This document shows positions 7,964 to 16,289 of a DNA stretch of 64,000 nt, piece by piece. Numbering within the stretch: the first letter of the stretch is position 1; every line of letters starts with the position of its first letter. Below the pieces are notes generated by a model. The model did not search any database, was not told the origin of the DNA, and worked only from the letters and a program-made list of their open reading frames with translations. Position numbers and translations under genes: made by a program. Source of the stretch: Micavibrio sp. UBA2638. GTDB taxonomy: Bacteria; Pseudomonadota; Alphaproteobacteria; Micavibrionales; Micavibrionaceae. The stretch is from assembly GCA_002359735.1 (NCBI GenBank), contig DENS01000018.1, positions 1 to 64,000 on the forward strand, in the 5' to 3' direction.

Positions 7964-8524
7964 ATGTCACGTATTGGAAAAAATCCGGTTGCTATTCCTG
8001 ATGGTGTTGAGATCCAAATCAATGGCCAGGAATTAAAAGCCAAAGGTAAACTTGGTGAGTTGAGCATGACCGTGCATGATGATGTCGCGGTTGAGCTGGC
8101 GGAAGTTGCCAACGATGATGGCAACAATGCTAAAGTTGTTAGACTTGCTCCGAAGAATGACTCACGCTTTGCTGGCCAAATCTGGCCGACAATGCGCACA
8201 CTGGTTAATAATATTGTTGTCGGTGTGAGCGAAGGTTACACGAAGAAACTGGAAATTAAGGGGGTTGGTTACCGTGCCAATCTACAAGGTCAGGAACTGG
8301 TCTTGGCCCTTGGGTTTTCACATGATGTGAAGTTCCGCATTCCAGATGGTATTAAAGTAGAAGTAGAAAAGCAGACCGCAATTACCGTTTCTGGTATTAA
8401 CAAGCAACAAGTTGGTCAGGTTGCTGCAAATATCAGAGGCTTTAAACCGCCTGAACCGTATAAAGGTAAGGGAATTCGTTACGTGGATGAGTATGTCCTG
8501 CGTAAAGAAGGTAAGAAGAAATAA
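7964..8524 (+). CDS. rplF: 50S ribosomal protein L6
   Basis: The 186-residue protein starts MSRIGKNPVAIPDGVEI and has the duplicated L6 fold; its C-terminal half holds the signature FKPPEPYKGKGIRYVDE. L6 supports the sarcin-ricin loop where GTPase factors bind. Length is slightly above the usual 177, from a small insertion around EVANDDGNNAKV. Confidence 0.98.
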   Translation: MSRIGKNPVAIPDGVEIQINGQELKAKGKLGELSMTVHDDVAVELAEVANDDGNNAKVVRLAPKNDSRFAGQIWPTMRTLVNNIVVGVSEGYTKKLEIKGVGYRANLQGQELVLALGFSHDVKFRIPDGIKVEVEKQTAITVSGINKQQVGQVAANIRGFKPPEPYKGKGIRYVDEYVLRKEGKKK

Positions 8525-8549
8525 GTTTTGAAAGAATAAGAGGCTAATT

Positions 8550-8930
8550 ATGGCGAAGTTAACATCAGCACAAAGACGTAATTTCCGCACACGGAATAAA
8601 ATCCGTCGTGTCAATATCTTGAGCAACCCAAAACGTGAGGTTCGTCCTCGTTTGTCTGTTTTTCGTTCTGGTAAACAGATTTATGCGCAGGTTATTGATG
8701 ATATTAAAGGTGTAACACTGGCTTCGGCGTCGACTTTGGACAAAGATTTGCGTGAGAAGTTGAAAAGCGGGTCTAACGCTGCTGCTGCATCAGAGGTTGG
8801 TAAGTTGATTGCGGCCCGTGCAAAAAAGGTCGGCGTAGAAAAAATTGTTTTTGACCGTGGCCGTTTCGTCTACCACGGGCGCGTTAAGGCTTTGGCTGAC
8901 GGTGCGCGTGAAGGCGGACTGGAATTTTAA
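8550..8930 (+). CDS. rplR: 50S ribosomal protein L18
   Basis: The 126-residue protein has the basic N-terminus RRNFRTRNKIRRVN, the fold marker RPRLSVFRSGKQIYAQVIDD and the end VFDRGRFVYHGRVKALADG. L18 binds 5S rRNA and joins it to the 50S subunit with L5 and L25. Its place between rplF and rpsE is canonical. Confidence 0.98.
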   Translation: MAKLTSAQRRNFRTRNKIRRVNILSNPKREVRPRLSVFRSGKQIYAQVIDDIKGVTLASASTLDKDLREKLKSGSNAAAASEVGKLIAARAKKVGVEKIVFDRGRFVYHGRVKALADGAREGGLEF

Positions 8931-8957
8931 GGTTTTATAGGAAAAAGGAAGTAAGTT

Positions 8958-9536
8958 ATGGCACGTGGAGCACCACAGGAACAACAAAGAGAAGAGCCTG
9001 AACTGATTGAACGTTTGGTTGGTATTAACCGCGTTGCAAAAGTTGTAAAAGGTGGACGTCGTTTTGGTTTTGCCGCACTAGTCGTCGTGGGTGACGGAAA
9101 AGGTCGCGTTGGTTATGGAAGCGGTAAAGCGAAAGAGGTTCCAGAGGCAATTAAAAAGGCGACGGATCAGGCCAAACGTGAAATGATACGTGTTCCATTG
9201 CGCGAAGGGCGCACAATTCATCACGATGTGAAGGGTCGTCATGGCGCGGGCCGCGTTTTACTACGTTCTGCAACTCCGGGTACAGGTATTATTGCCGGTG
9301 GTCCTATGCGTGCAGTATTTGAGGCTGTCGGTATTCAAGATATTGTTGCCAAGGCAATTGGCTCAAATAATCCGTATTCTATGGTGAATGCTACATTCGC
9401 GGCATTAAAGGAAATGCAAAGTCCACGCCACGTGGCTGGGCGTCGTAACCAAAAGGTAAGTGACATTGTTGCAAACCGTGAACTTGCCCGCACTGCTGGC
9501 GAAGCAGCTGAAGATAAAGCCGCTGACGAGGAATAA
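8958..9536 (+). CDS. rpsE: 30S ribosomal protein S5
   Basis: The 192-residue protein has LIERLVGINRVAKVVKGG, the S5 RNA-binding domain with RRFGFAALVVVGDGKGRVG, and the C-terminal domain with AGPIIAGG-like GIIAGGPMRAVFEAVG. S5 shapes decoding accuracy. It has a short acidic tail (EAAEDKAADEE). rpmD follows after 23 bases. Confidence 0.98.
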   Translation: MARGAPQEQQREEPELIERLVGINRVAKVVKGGRRFGFAALVVVGDGKGRVGYGSGKAKEVPEAIKKATDQAKREMIRVPLREGRTIHHDVKGRHGAGRVLLRSATPGTGIIAGGPMRAVFEAVGIQDIVAKAIGSNNPYSMVNATFAALKEMQSPRHVAGRRNQKVSDIVANRELARTAGEAAEDKAADEE

Positions 9537-9559
9537 GTTTTAAGTAAAGGATAAAACCG

Positions 9560-9895
9560 ATGGCTGATAAAAAAGACGAAACAAAGAAAAAAGCATCTGC
9601 GGCGAAAAAGCCTGCTGCTGCCAAGAAGACGGCAACTAAGACTGCTGCTAAAGCAGATGTGAAACCTGCTGCGGCGAAAAAGAAAGCTGCGCCGGCTAAG
9701 AAAAAACCGTCAGGTAAAACTGTTACGGTAACGCAGATTGGTAGCCCGATCGGTCGTCAGGCTTATCAGCGTGCGACTTTAATCGGCTTGGGTTTAAACA
9801 AAATGCATCGTACAAGCACCCTTGAGGATACACCTTCTGTGCGCGGTATGATTAATAAAGTGAAACACCTTGTAAAAGTGGAAGATGCCGCCTAG
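9560..9895 (+). CDS. rpmD: 50S ribosomal protein L30 with Ala/Lys/Pro N-terminal extension
   Basis: The L30 core begins only at about residue 52 (KTVTVTQIGSPIGRQAYQR) and continues through LGLNKMHRTSTLEDTPSVRG. The first 51 residues are a low-complexity stretch of KKPAAAKK and AAPAKKK units. Ordinary L30 is about 60 residues, so this is nearly twice normal. The extension is at the N-terminus, while in L29 and S17 it is at the C-terminus. The only good ribosome binding site (AAAGGATAAAACCG) precedes the long form, so I keep it. Confidence 0.93.
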   Translation: MADKKDETKKKASAAKKPAAAKKTATKTAAKADVKPAAAKKKAAPAKKKPSGKTVTVTQIGSPIGRQAYQRATLIGLGLNKMHRTSTLEDTPSVRGMINKVKHLVKVEDAA

Positions 9896-9929
9896 TTGTA
9901 GGTAAGGCTAAATAATAAGGATAAGAACA

Positions 9930-10454
9930 ATGAAACTGAATGAATTACAACCGAAAGCTGGCTCCGTTAAGGGACGTATGCGCGTTGGCCGCGGTATTGG
10001 TTCCGGTAAAGGTAAAACATCAGGATCTGGTCAAAAAGGTCAGAAGTCCCGTTCCGGTGTGGCAATTAAAGGTTTTGAAGGCGGTCAAATGCCTTTGGCC
10101 CGTCGTTTGCCAAAATTTGGTTTCAGCAACAAAAAATTCTCAACCAATTTAGTGGAATTGACATTGGAGCGTTTACAGCGCGCGATCGATACGAAAAAAC
10201 TGGATGCGAAGAAAGAAATTACGGAAGATATGCTGGTTGATGCTGGTGTAATCAGCCGTAAGCGTGATGGCGTGAAGCTGTTGGCCTCTGGTGCGTTGAA
10301 AGACAAAGTGAATTTGAAAATCACCAAAGCGACGGCAGGTGCAACTCAGGCCGTAGAAAAGGCCGGTGGTAAAGTTACATTGATTGAAAAAGTCGTTGCC
10401 CCAGTGAAAAAGCGCGGCGAAAAAGAAGCGGCAGGCAAGAAAACGGCCAAATAA
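9930..10454 (+). CDS. rplO: 50S ribosomal protein L15
   Basis: The protein starts MKLNELQPKAGSVKGRMRVG, followed by the Gly-rich GSGKGKTSGSGQKGQKSRSG and GFEGGQMPLARRLPKFGF segments diagnostic of L15. At 174 residues it is longer than the usual 145-160 because of a basic tail (KKRGEKEAAGKKTAK). It is the last gene before a strong terminator, although secY normally follows directly. Confidence 0.98.
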   Translation: MKLNELQPKAGSVKGRMRVGRGIGSGKGKTSGSGQKGQKSRSGVAIKGFEGGQMPLARRLPKFGFSNKKFSTNLVELTLERLQRAIDTKKLDAKKEITEDMLVDAGVISRKRDGVKLLASGALKDKVNLKITKATAGATQAVEKAGGKVTLIEKVVAPVKKRGEKEAAGKKTAK

Positions 10455-10482
10455 GCGTTTTTTCAATGAAAAAGATATCAAC

Positions 10483-10508
10483 AAGCCCGCATTTTTTGCG
10501 GGCTTTTT
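10483..10508 (+). terminator. Intrinsic terminator after rplO
   Basis: AAGCCCGC (10483-10490) and GCGGGCTT (10498-10505) form a perfect 8-pair GC-rich stem with a 7-base loop, followed by a T run. It lies 28 bases after the rplO stop and should end most spc-operon transcripts before secY. Confidence 0.9.
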
Positions 10509-10584
10509 AATGTGGTATGCATGATTTTTGTGTTAATCATTCTTGCAATGTTTTTTATCGTCAATTTTATATCTGTGTGAAATA

Positions 10585-11250
10585 TTGAATATCTGTAGAT
10601 TATTTGTTGTGTTATTGGGTGCATTTATTGTGGGCTTATACGGCGGGCATGCTTACGCTATTGATTGTGGTGACAGTAAACCAAATGTTCTTGTGAAAAA
10701 GAATAAAGCGCCGATAGAGTACATTCGCAATTTTACATCGGCAGGTCTAACCCAGCTGCATACTGGTGCCTATAGGCCGGGAGGAAACAACGTTCTAGGC
10801 CTTGGCGGTGGTTTGATGAGTGTGGATGTTGATATGGAATTTGAGGCCAGAGCAGATAATTCTGTCTCTTGTCTTCGCCCTGCAAAAGTGGTTGCGGATT
10901 TTACAATCCATCCTGCCGTGATGATTGCGCGTAACTATGAATCAGGTAGTTGTGAATATAAAGCTGTTTTAGAGCATGAGCACAAGCATATTGATACGCT
11001 TGTTCGGTTTCAAAACCAGTCTGTGCCTAATTTACGTAATGCCATATATAGGGCCGTTCGCAATCATGCAAGGCCGAAGGCCGTAGCAACGGTTAATATC
11101 GATTTTATACGTGAGCAAATGCGCAAAAGCGTGATTCTGGATGTACAAGAATATCTGGAACAAATGCAAAAAATTGCAGCAGCGCAGCAGAAAAAAGTGG
11201 ATACTCAGGAAGAGTATAGCCGTGTTGCAGCGCTGTGTGAGAACTGGTAG
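10585..11250 (+). CDS. Secreted HExxH protein, DUF922-like putative metalloprotease
   Basis: With the TTG at 10585 as start, the 221-residue product begins with a signal peptide (hydrophobic RLFVVLLGAFIVGLYGG, likely cleaved after AYA at residue 25). A zinc-protease motif HEHKH lies at 131-135 in AVLEHEHKHIDTLV, followed by a helical C-terminus. This matches the general look of DUF922 proteins, predicted periplasmic zinc proteases, but the family call is from memory of the motif. An in-frame TTG at 10543 would add 14 residues. No clear ribosome binding site supports either. It lies between the rplO terminator and secY, which is an unusual place. Confidence 0.65.
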   Translation: MNICRLFVVLLGAFIVGLYGGHAYAIDCGDSKPNVLVKKNKAPIEYIRNFTSAGLTQLHTGAYRPGGNNVLGLGGGLMSVDVDMEFEARADNSVSCLRPAKVVADFTIHPAVMIARNYESGSCEYKAVLEHEHKHIDTLVRFQNQSVPNLRNAIYRAVRNHARPKAVATVNIDFIREQMRKSVILDVQEYLEQMQKIAAAQQKKVDTQEEYSRVAALCENW

Positions 11251-11416
11251 CGGTTTCATTTTTGATCTATTTGCCGTGACAGGTGAAGCTCTGCGTTTAA
11301 TCAATGCCGAATTAATTAAAAACTTATGGAGAAGAGTCTGCTTTGATCTTGTATCATGCGAAGGTTTTCGCTATGACTGATACTTCTTTTATATAAATTG
11401 ACGTAAGGATTCTTTC

Positions 11417-12763
11417 ATGGCTTCAGCCGCTGAACAAATGGCAAGAAATGTTAACTGGGGTGCATTTTCTAAGGCAAAGGAATTAAAGCGCAGACTGTTG
11501 TTTGTTTTGGGCGCGCTTTTGGTGTATCGCCTGGGGACTTATATTCCTGTTCCGGGAATTGATCCGCATGTGTGGCGAGATATTTTTTCGCAAAAAGGCG
11601 GCGGAATTTTGGATATGTTTAATATGTTCTCGGGTGGTGCGTTGCAACGTATGACCATATTTGCGTTGAACATTATGCCTTATATCTCTGCGTCTATTAT
11701 TATGCAGCTTGCGTCTTCAATGTCCCCGCAAATGGCGGCGTTAAAAAAAGAAGGCGAAACAGGCCGCCAAAAAATCAACCAGTACACACGTTATTTGACG
11801 GTGTTATTGGCATCAATTCAGGCCTATGGTTTGGCTGTTGGTCTGGAAAGTATGCAGGGTGCTACAGGTTCTGCAGTAATTGATCCTGGCGTATTCTTCC
11901 GCATTTCAACGGTGATCACCATTGTTGGGGGGACAGTATTCTTGATGTGGCTGGGGGAGCAGATTACAAGCCGCGGTATTGGTAACGGTATTTCCTTGAT
12001 TATTTTCGCCGGTATTGTTGCAGAATTGCCGCGCGCCATTGCCTCGACCCTGGAGCTTGGGCGTCAGGGGCAGTTTAACTTCCTTGAGCTTTTGGCCCTG
12101 TTTGCGATGGTTGTTGGCGTTATTGCATTTATCGTATTTATTGAACGCGCACAAAGACGTGTGATTGTGCAATACCCAAAACGTCAGGTTGGCAATAAAA
12201 TGGCGCAGGGGCAGACAAACCACATGCCTTTAAAATTAAATACGTCCGGTGTGATCCCTCCTATCTTTGCTTCGGCATTGTTGTTGTTGCCTTTAACCGT
12301 TATCGGTTTTATTCAGATACAAGACAGTGAGTGGACGGGCTTTATTCAGCAACATTTATCGCATGGTCAGCCTAGCTATATGCTGTTTTATGGGGCGTTA
12401 ATCGCGTTTTTTGCTTTCTTCTATACGGCGATTGTTTTTAATCCGCAGGAAAATGCCGAAACATTGCGTAAATATGGCGGTTTTATTCCCGGTATTCGTC
12501 CTGGTAAAAATACCGCTGATTATCTGGATTATGTTTTGACGCGTATTACTGTTATCGGCGCTGCCTATCTGGTTTTTGTTTGTTTGTTGCCTGAATTTAT
12601 GATCGCGCAATATAATATGCCGTTCTATTTTGGGGGGACAAGTTTGTTGATTGTTGTGACGGTGACATTGGATACGGTTCAACAGATTCATTCGCATCTC
12701 ATTGCCCATCAATATGAAGGTTTGATGAAAAAAGCCAAGTTGAGCGGCCGTAAAAAGCGTTAG
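11417..12763 (+). CDS. secY: Protein translocase subunit SecY
   Basis: The 448-residue protein has about ten membrane segments and the SecY landmarks YIPVPGIDPHVW near the N-terminus, LNIMPYISASIIMQL, and the cytosolic loop with QYPKRQVGNKMAQGQTNHMP. SecY forms the SecYEG channel. It is separated from rplO by a terminator and another gene, so it must be transcribed from its own or a read-through promoter. I found no convincing promoter in 11251-11416. A GTAAGGA ribosome binding site precedes the ATG. Confidence 0.98.
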   Translation: MASAAEQMARNVNWGAFSKAKELKRRLLFVLGALLVYRLGTYIPVPGIDPHVWRDIFSQKGGGILDMFNMFSGGALQRMTIFALNIMPYISASIIMQLASSMSPQMAALKKEGETGRQKINQYTRYLTVLLASIQAYGLAVGLESMQGATGSAVIDPGVFFRISTVITIVGGTVFLMWLGEQITSRGIGNGISLIIFAGIVAELPRAIASTLELGRQGQFNFLELLALFAMVVGVIAFIVFIERAQRRVIVQYPKRQVGNKMAQGQTNHMPLKLNTSGVIPPIFASALLLLPLTVIGFIQIQDSEWTGFIQQHLSHGQPSYMLFYGALIAFFAFFYTAIVFNPQENAETLRKYGGFIPGIRPGKNTADYLDYVLTRITVIGAAYLVFVCLLPEFMIAQYNMPFYFGGTSLLIVVTVTLDTVQQIHSHLIAHQYEGLMKKAKLSGRKKR

Positions 12764-12828
12764 ACATATGTGGATTTGGTTTCTATGATTGCATTGAAGA
12801 CCACGTATAGAGAATAGGAGCAAACATC

Positions 12829-13428
12829 ATGGATGTGATATTTTTTGGCCCGCCGGGCGCTGGCAAGGGCACTCAGGCAAAAATAATCGAAGATAAATAC
12901 GGTCTGAAACAGCTATCAACCGGTGATATGCTCCGTGAAGAGGTGAATGCAAAAACAGATCTTGGGATCGAAGCCAAAAAACAGATGGATGCAGGGGCGC
13001 TTGTACCCGATGATGTGGTTATAGGCATGATTGCCAATCGCATTGATTCTCGGGAATGTGCCAAAGGCGTTATTTTTGACGGTTTTCCGCGAACGGTCGC
13101 ACAGGCAGAAGCGCTTGCGGATATGTTGGCCAAGCGCGGTCGTAAAATTAATCTGGTTCTGTCATTGCAGGTTGAAGACAGTGCACTGGTAAAACGGATA
13201 GAGCAGCGCGCTATTCAAGAGGGGCGAAGCGATGATACCGTCGAGACTTTTAAAAAACGTCTTGATGCATATCGCGACTATGCTGCGAAGGTGTTACCAC
13301 ATTATAATGCGCAGGCTATTGTGAAGCCGGTTGATGGCATGCGTGATATTGCCGATGTGACCGAGCAGATTGAAAAAATATTAAAGCAAGGATCTTCCGA
13401 TAGCTCCCCCGCTTGTGCTATGGGCTAA
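12829..13428 (+). CDS. adk: Adenylate kinase (short LID form)
   Basis: This enzyme converts AMP + ATP to 2 ADP. The P-loop GPPGAGKGT is at residues 7-15, the AMP-binding region follows (LSTGDMLREEV), and VIFDGFPRTVAQAEAL is the conserved DGFPR motif. The LID is the short, zinc-free type (RAIQEGRSDDTVETFKKRL). At 199 residues it is a short adenylate kinase. Its position after secY is normal for alphaproteobacteria and suggests cotranscription with it. Confidence 0.98.
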   Translation: MDVIFFGPPGAGKGTQAKIIEDKYGLKQLSTGDMLREEVNAKTDLGIEAKKQMDAGALVPDDVVIGMIANRIDSRECAKGVIFDGFPRTVAQAEALADMLAKRGRKINLVLSLQVEDSALVKRIEQRAIQEGRSDDTVETFKKRLDAYRDYAAKVLPHYNAQAIVKPVDGMRDIADVTEQIEKILKQGSSDSSPACAMG

Positions 13429-13493
13429 ACTCGATCTTTTATCGTTTTCTCTGTGTTGGATGCGCCTTGACATATCCTGGCGTTAAAAAAGCG

Positions 13494-13521
13494 TTGACAA
13501 CCCTATAAAAATCCTTATAGT
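13494..13521 (+). promoter_or_regulatory. Sigma70-type promoter for rpsM-rpsK-rpoA-rplQ
   Basis: A perfect -35 TTGACA (13494-13499), a 16-base spacer and a -10 TATAGT (13516-13521) lie 94 bases upstream of rpsM. Both boxes are very close to consensus. This would start the alpha operon transcript near base 13528. Confidence 0.8.
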
Positions 13522-13615
13522 CCGCGTGTTTAGTAGTAACTTGTTTACAAACCGGACGGTTGGTACTTGTGTACTGGCTTAATACGGTTTGGTTTAAAAT
13601 AGAAAGGTAGTCATT

Positions 13616-13987
13616 ATGGCTCGTATTGCAGGGGTTAATGTACCCGACAAAAAGCGTATTCCAATCGCGCTGACATACATTCACGGCATTGGACGTACAA
13701 CAGCATTCGGCTTGTGCGAAAAGCTAGGTATTGATCCTCAAACACGTATGGGGAATATCGATGAAGACACTTTGAATCGTCTCCGCACAGAAATTGATTC
13801 TTCCGGTATGTTGATCGAAGGGGATTTACGCCGTGAAGTCTCTATGAATATCAAACGTTTGATGGATATGAAATGTTATCGTGGTCTGCGCCATCGTATG
13901 GGTCTTCCTGTTCGCGGTCAGAAAACTAAAACCAATGCGCGCACGCGCAAAGGCCCGGCGAAACCTATCGCTGGTAAGAAGAAGTAA
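13616..13987 (+). CDS. rpsM: 30S ribosomal protein S13
   Basis: The 123-residue protein starts MARIAGVNVPDKKRIPIALT, contains YIHGIGRTTA and the RHRMGLPVRGQKTKTNARTR region, and ends in a basic tail that contacts P-site tRNA. S13 pairs with S19 in the 30S head. It is the first gene after the strong promoter at 13494-13521. Confidence 0.98.
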   Translation: MARIAGVNVPDKKRIPIALTYIHGIGRTTAFGLCEKLGIDPQTRMGNIDEDTLNRLRTEIDSSGMLIEGDLRREVSMNIKRLMDMKCYRGLRHRMGLPVRGQKTKTNARTRKGPAKPIAGKKK

Positions 13988-14002
13988 GGAAGGGTTTGAG
14001 AA

Positions 14003-14386
14003 ATGGCTAAACCTAAGGCTAAAAGAAAAGAAAAGAAAAATATCGCAACGGGCGTGGCGCACGTTAATGCGACTTTCAATAACACATTGATATCGATTTC
14101 AGATGCACAAGGGAACGTGGTTTCCTGGTCATCTGCCGGTATGATGGGTTTTAAAGGGTCCCGTAAGTCGACGCCCTATGCTGCGCAGATTGCCGCGGAA
14201 GATGCTGGCCGCAAGGCACAGGAACATGGTATGAAAGAACTGGATGTTCGCGTTAAAGGACCCGGCTCAGGCCGTGAATCTGCTTTGCGCGCCCTATCAT
14301 CTATCGGTTTTTCCATTAAAGGCATTCAGGACATTACACCTATTCCACATAATGGTTGTCGTCCGCCGAAACGCCGCCGCGTTTAA
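14003..14386 (+). CDS. rpsK: 30S ribosomal protein S11
   Basis: The 127-residue protein has GVAHVNATFNNTLISISDAQ, GFKGSRKSTPYAAQ and the end DITPIPHNGCRPPKRRRV, all diagnostic. S11 lies on the 30S platform at the E site. It is followed directly by rpoA without rpsD, the usual alphaproteobacterial arrangement. Confidence 0.98.
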   Translation: MAKPKAKRKEKKNIATGVAHVNATFNNTLISISDAQGNVVSWSSAGMMGFKGSRKSTPYAAQIAAEDAGRKAQEHGMKELDVRVKGPGSGRESALRALSSIGFSIKGIQDITPIPHNGCRPPKRRRV

Positions 14387-14398
14387 TTAATAGAGTTC

Positions 14399-14430
14399 AG
14401 GGGCGTCCGCATGGTGCGGGGGCCTCTTTT
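14399..14430 (+). terminator. Attenuator-like hairpin between rpsK and rpoA
   Basis: Bases 14399-14411 pair with 14415-14427 over 13 positions with one G-G mismatch and two G-U wobbles, with a TGG loop. A short T run (14427-14430) follows. It is a candidate weak terminator or attenuator that could set the ratio of rpoA to ribosomal protein transcripts. Confidence 0.5.
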
Positions 14431-14494
14431 AAATCGCCGTGAAAATGGCAAGCAAGAGGCGGGTTAAGAGCCCGATGAAGCGAAAGGAAAGAAA

Positions 14495-15511
14495 ATGATA
14501 CATAAAAACTGGATTGAATTGATTAAGCCAACAAAGCTGGAGATCTCTCACAAGGCCAATACACATATTGGTAAAGTCGTGGCAGAACCTCTGGAGCGTG
14601 GATTTGGTTTGACCCTTGGTAACGCATTGCGCCGTATTTTATTGTCTTCTTTGCAAGGCGCGGCTGTGACGGCTGTTCAGATTAACGGTGTTGTTCATGA
14701 ATTTTCTTCCATTGAAGGTGTTCGTGAAGATGTGACAGATATTATTTTGAATATCAAAGCCCTGGCCGTGCGCATGCATGCCGAAGGCCCCAAAAAAATG
14801 CGCCTTCAGGCTGAAGGGCCTTGCGAAGTGACGGCGGCCCAGATTGAGGCGGGTGCCGATATTGAAATTATGAATCCAGATCTGGTGATTTGTACGCTGG
14901 ATAAAGGCGCAAAATTATCCATGGAATTGATTGTCAATACCGGGAAAGGGTATCGCCCGGCTGCGCAGAACCGCCCGGAAGAATGTCCTGTTGGTCTGAT
15001 TCCTGTTGATTCTGTTTTCTCGCCGGTCCGTAAGGTTTCTTATGATGTGGAAGATACCCGTGTTGGCCAGATCACTGACTATGATAAATTGACATTGTCC
15101 ATTGAAACAAATGGCGTAATCACACCTGAAGATGCCGTTGCTTTTGCCGCGCGTATCTTACAAGATCAGCTTCAGGTTTTCATCAATTTCGAAGAGCCAA
15201 AAGAAGCGCAAGAGCAGGAAGAGGCTCAGGAATTGCCATTTAATAAGAATTTGTTGAAGAAGGTGGAAGAGCTTGAACTATCCGTACGCTCAGCCAATTG
15301 CTTGAAAAACGATAATATCGTTTATATCGGTGATCTGGTTCAGAAATCTGAAGGTGATATGTTGCGTACCCCGAACTTTGGTCGCAAGTCATTGAACGAG
15401 ATTAAAGAAGTTCTAACCAACATGGGCTTGCATCTTGGAATGCAGGTCGAGGGATGGCCACCTGAAAATATTGAAGAGCTGGCCAAGAAAGTTGACGAAA
15501 CTCAATTTTAA
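14495..15511 (+). CDS. rpoA: RNA polymerase subunit alpha
   Basis: The 338-residue protein has the N-terminal dimerisation domain (GFGLTLGNALRRILLSSLQG) and, after a charged linker near residues 235-250, the C-terminal domain with ELELSVRSANCLKNDNI and GRKSLNEIKEVL that binds UP elements and activators. Length is normal. An AAAGGAAAG ribosome binding site precedes the ATG. Confidence 0.99.
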   Translation: MIHKNWIELIKPTKLEISHKANTHIGKVVAEPLERGFGLTLGNALRRILLSSLQGAAVTAVQINGVVHEFSSIEGVREDVTDIILNIKALAVRMHAEGPKKMRLQAEGPCEVTAAQIEAGADIEIMNPDLVICTLDKGAKLSMELIVNTGKGYRPAAQNRPEECPVGLIPVDSVFSPVRKVSYDVEDTRVGQITDYDKLTLSIETNGVITPEDAVAFAARILQDQLQVFINFEEPKEAQEQEEAQELPFNKNLLKKVEELELSVRSANCLKNDNIVYIGDLVQKSEGDMLRTPNFGRKSLNEIKEVLTNMGLHLGMQVEGWPPENIEELAKKVDETQF

Positions 15512-15520
15512 TTATTTTTT

Positions 15521-15572
15521 AGGGGCGCAGGTAATGCGCTCCTGAAACAGACAGGACGTTGTTGTCCGCCCC
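15521..15572 (+). other. Structured rpoA-rplQ intergenic leader with alternative pairings
   Basis: AGGGGCGCA (15521-15529) pairs with TGCGCTCCT (15535-15543), with one G-U. A second small hairpin GGAC/GTCC lies at 15554-15567. The 5' arm GGGGCG (15522-15527) can instead pair with CGCCCC (15567-15572). No T run follows, so this does not look like a simple terminator. It may be an rplQ leader or processing site. Confidence 0.4.
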
Positions 15573-15680
15573 GGTTTGTAACGTAATTATTTTTAGGTGC
15601 TAACCGGTTTTGAAAATGGTTCTCCCGCGGGAGGCCGCAACATAAAGCCTGATAGGGCTGGAAAGAAAGGAAATGTCATT

Positions 15681-16142
15681 ATGAGACATGGAATTAAACA
15701 TCGTAAATTGAACCGCTACACCAGCCACCGTAAGGCTATGTTTGCGAATATGGCAGCTGCTTTGATCAAGCATGAGCAGATTGTTACAACCGTGCCGAAA
15801 GCAAAAGAGCTAAAGCCATATGTTGAAAAGCTGATTACGCTGGCGAAGAAGTCTTTGGACAAGCCAGAAACAGCCTTGGCCAACCGTCGCCGTGCGATTT
15901 CTATTATGCGTGATGAGGTGCAGGTCAAGAAGTTGTTTGATGTTCTTGGTGAGCGTTATGAAAGCCGTCAAGGGGGCTATACACGTGTATTGAAGGCAGG
16001 CTTCCGTTATGGGGATGCCGCACCAATGGCTGTTATTGAATTGGTTGACCGTGATGTCGATGCCAAAGGCAAAGATTCGGGGCCAGTGCAATTTGACGAT
16101 TCTGAATTCGAAGAGGAAGCCAAACAAGCTGCGACAGCGTAA
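15681..16142 (+). CDS. rplQ: 50S ribosomal protein L17
   Basis: The start MRHGIKHRKLNRYTSHRKAM is the typical L17 N-terminus and the ATG at 15681 follows GAAAGAAAGGAAATG; an upstream GTG at 15597 in the same frame has no family support. The resulting 153-residue protein contains LKPYVEKLITLAKK and the RQGGYTRVLKAGFRYGDAAP region. It has an acidic tail after residue 120. It ends the ribosomal block. Confidence 0.97.
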   Translation: MRHGIKHRKLNRYTSHRKAMFANMAAALIKHEQIVTTVPKAKELKPYVEKLITLAKKSLDKPETALANRRRAISIMRDEVQVKKLFDVLGERYESRQGGYTRVLKAGFRYGDAAPMAVIELVDRDVDAKGKDSGPVQFDDSEFEEEAKQAATA

Positions 16143-16175
16143 CTTGTATCAAGGTGCCCTCCGGCCCATGATTTC

Positions 16176-16206
16176 AAAAAGCGGCGCATTTTGGGCCGCT
16201 TTTTTT
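16176..16206 (+). terminator. Intrinsic terminator after rplQ
   Basis: AAAAGCGGC and GCCGCTTTT form a strong stem around a 9-base loop (16177-16203), followed by seven T. It lies about 35 bases after the rplQ stop and closes the alpha operon. Confidence 0.9.
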
Positions 16207-16222
16207 ATTTCGGTATATCCGT

Positions 16223-16255
16223 ATAAAAGAACGTGAAAAAGGATATTGTTTCACG
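16223..16255 (-). terminator. Putative terminator of the panB-panC-hupE operon
   Basis: CGTGAAA (16232-16238) and TTTCACG (16249-16255) are perfect inverted arms 35 bases beyond the hupE stop. Read on the minus strand, the stem is followed by the T-rich TTCTTTTATA. It is AT-rich and therefore only a moderate candidate. Confidence 0.45.
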
Positions 16256-16289
16256 ATAGATATTGCCGGTTCTGGCCTGACCTTGGGTA

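Noticed and set aside
13467..13489. Second TTGACA upstream of rpsM as another promoter
   Set aside because: No acceptable -10 box lies 16 to 18 bases downstream; the promoter at 13494-13521 is much better.
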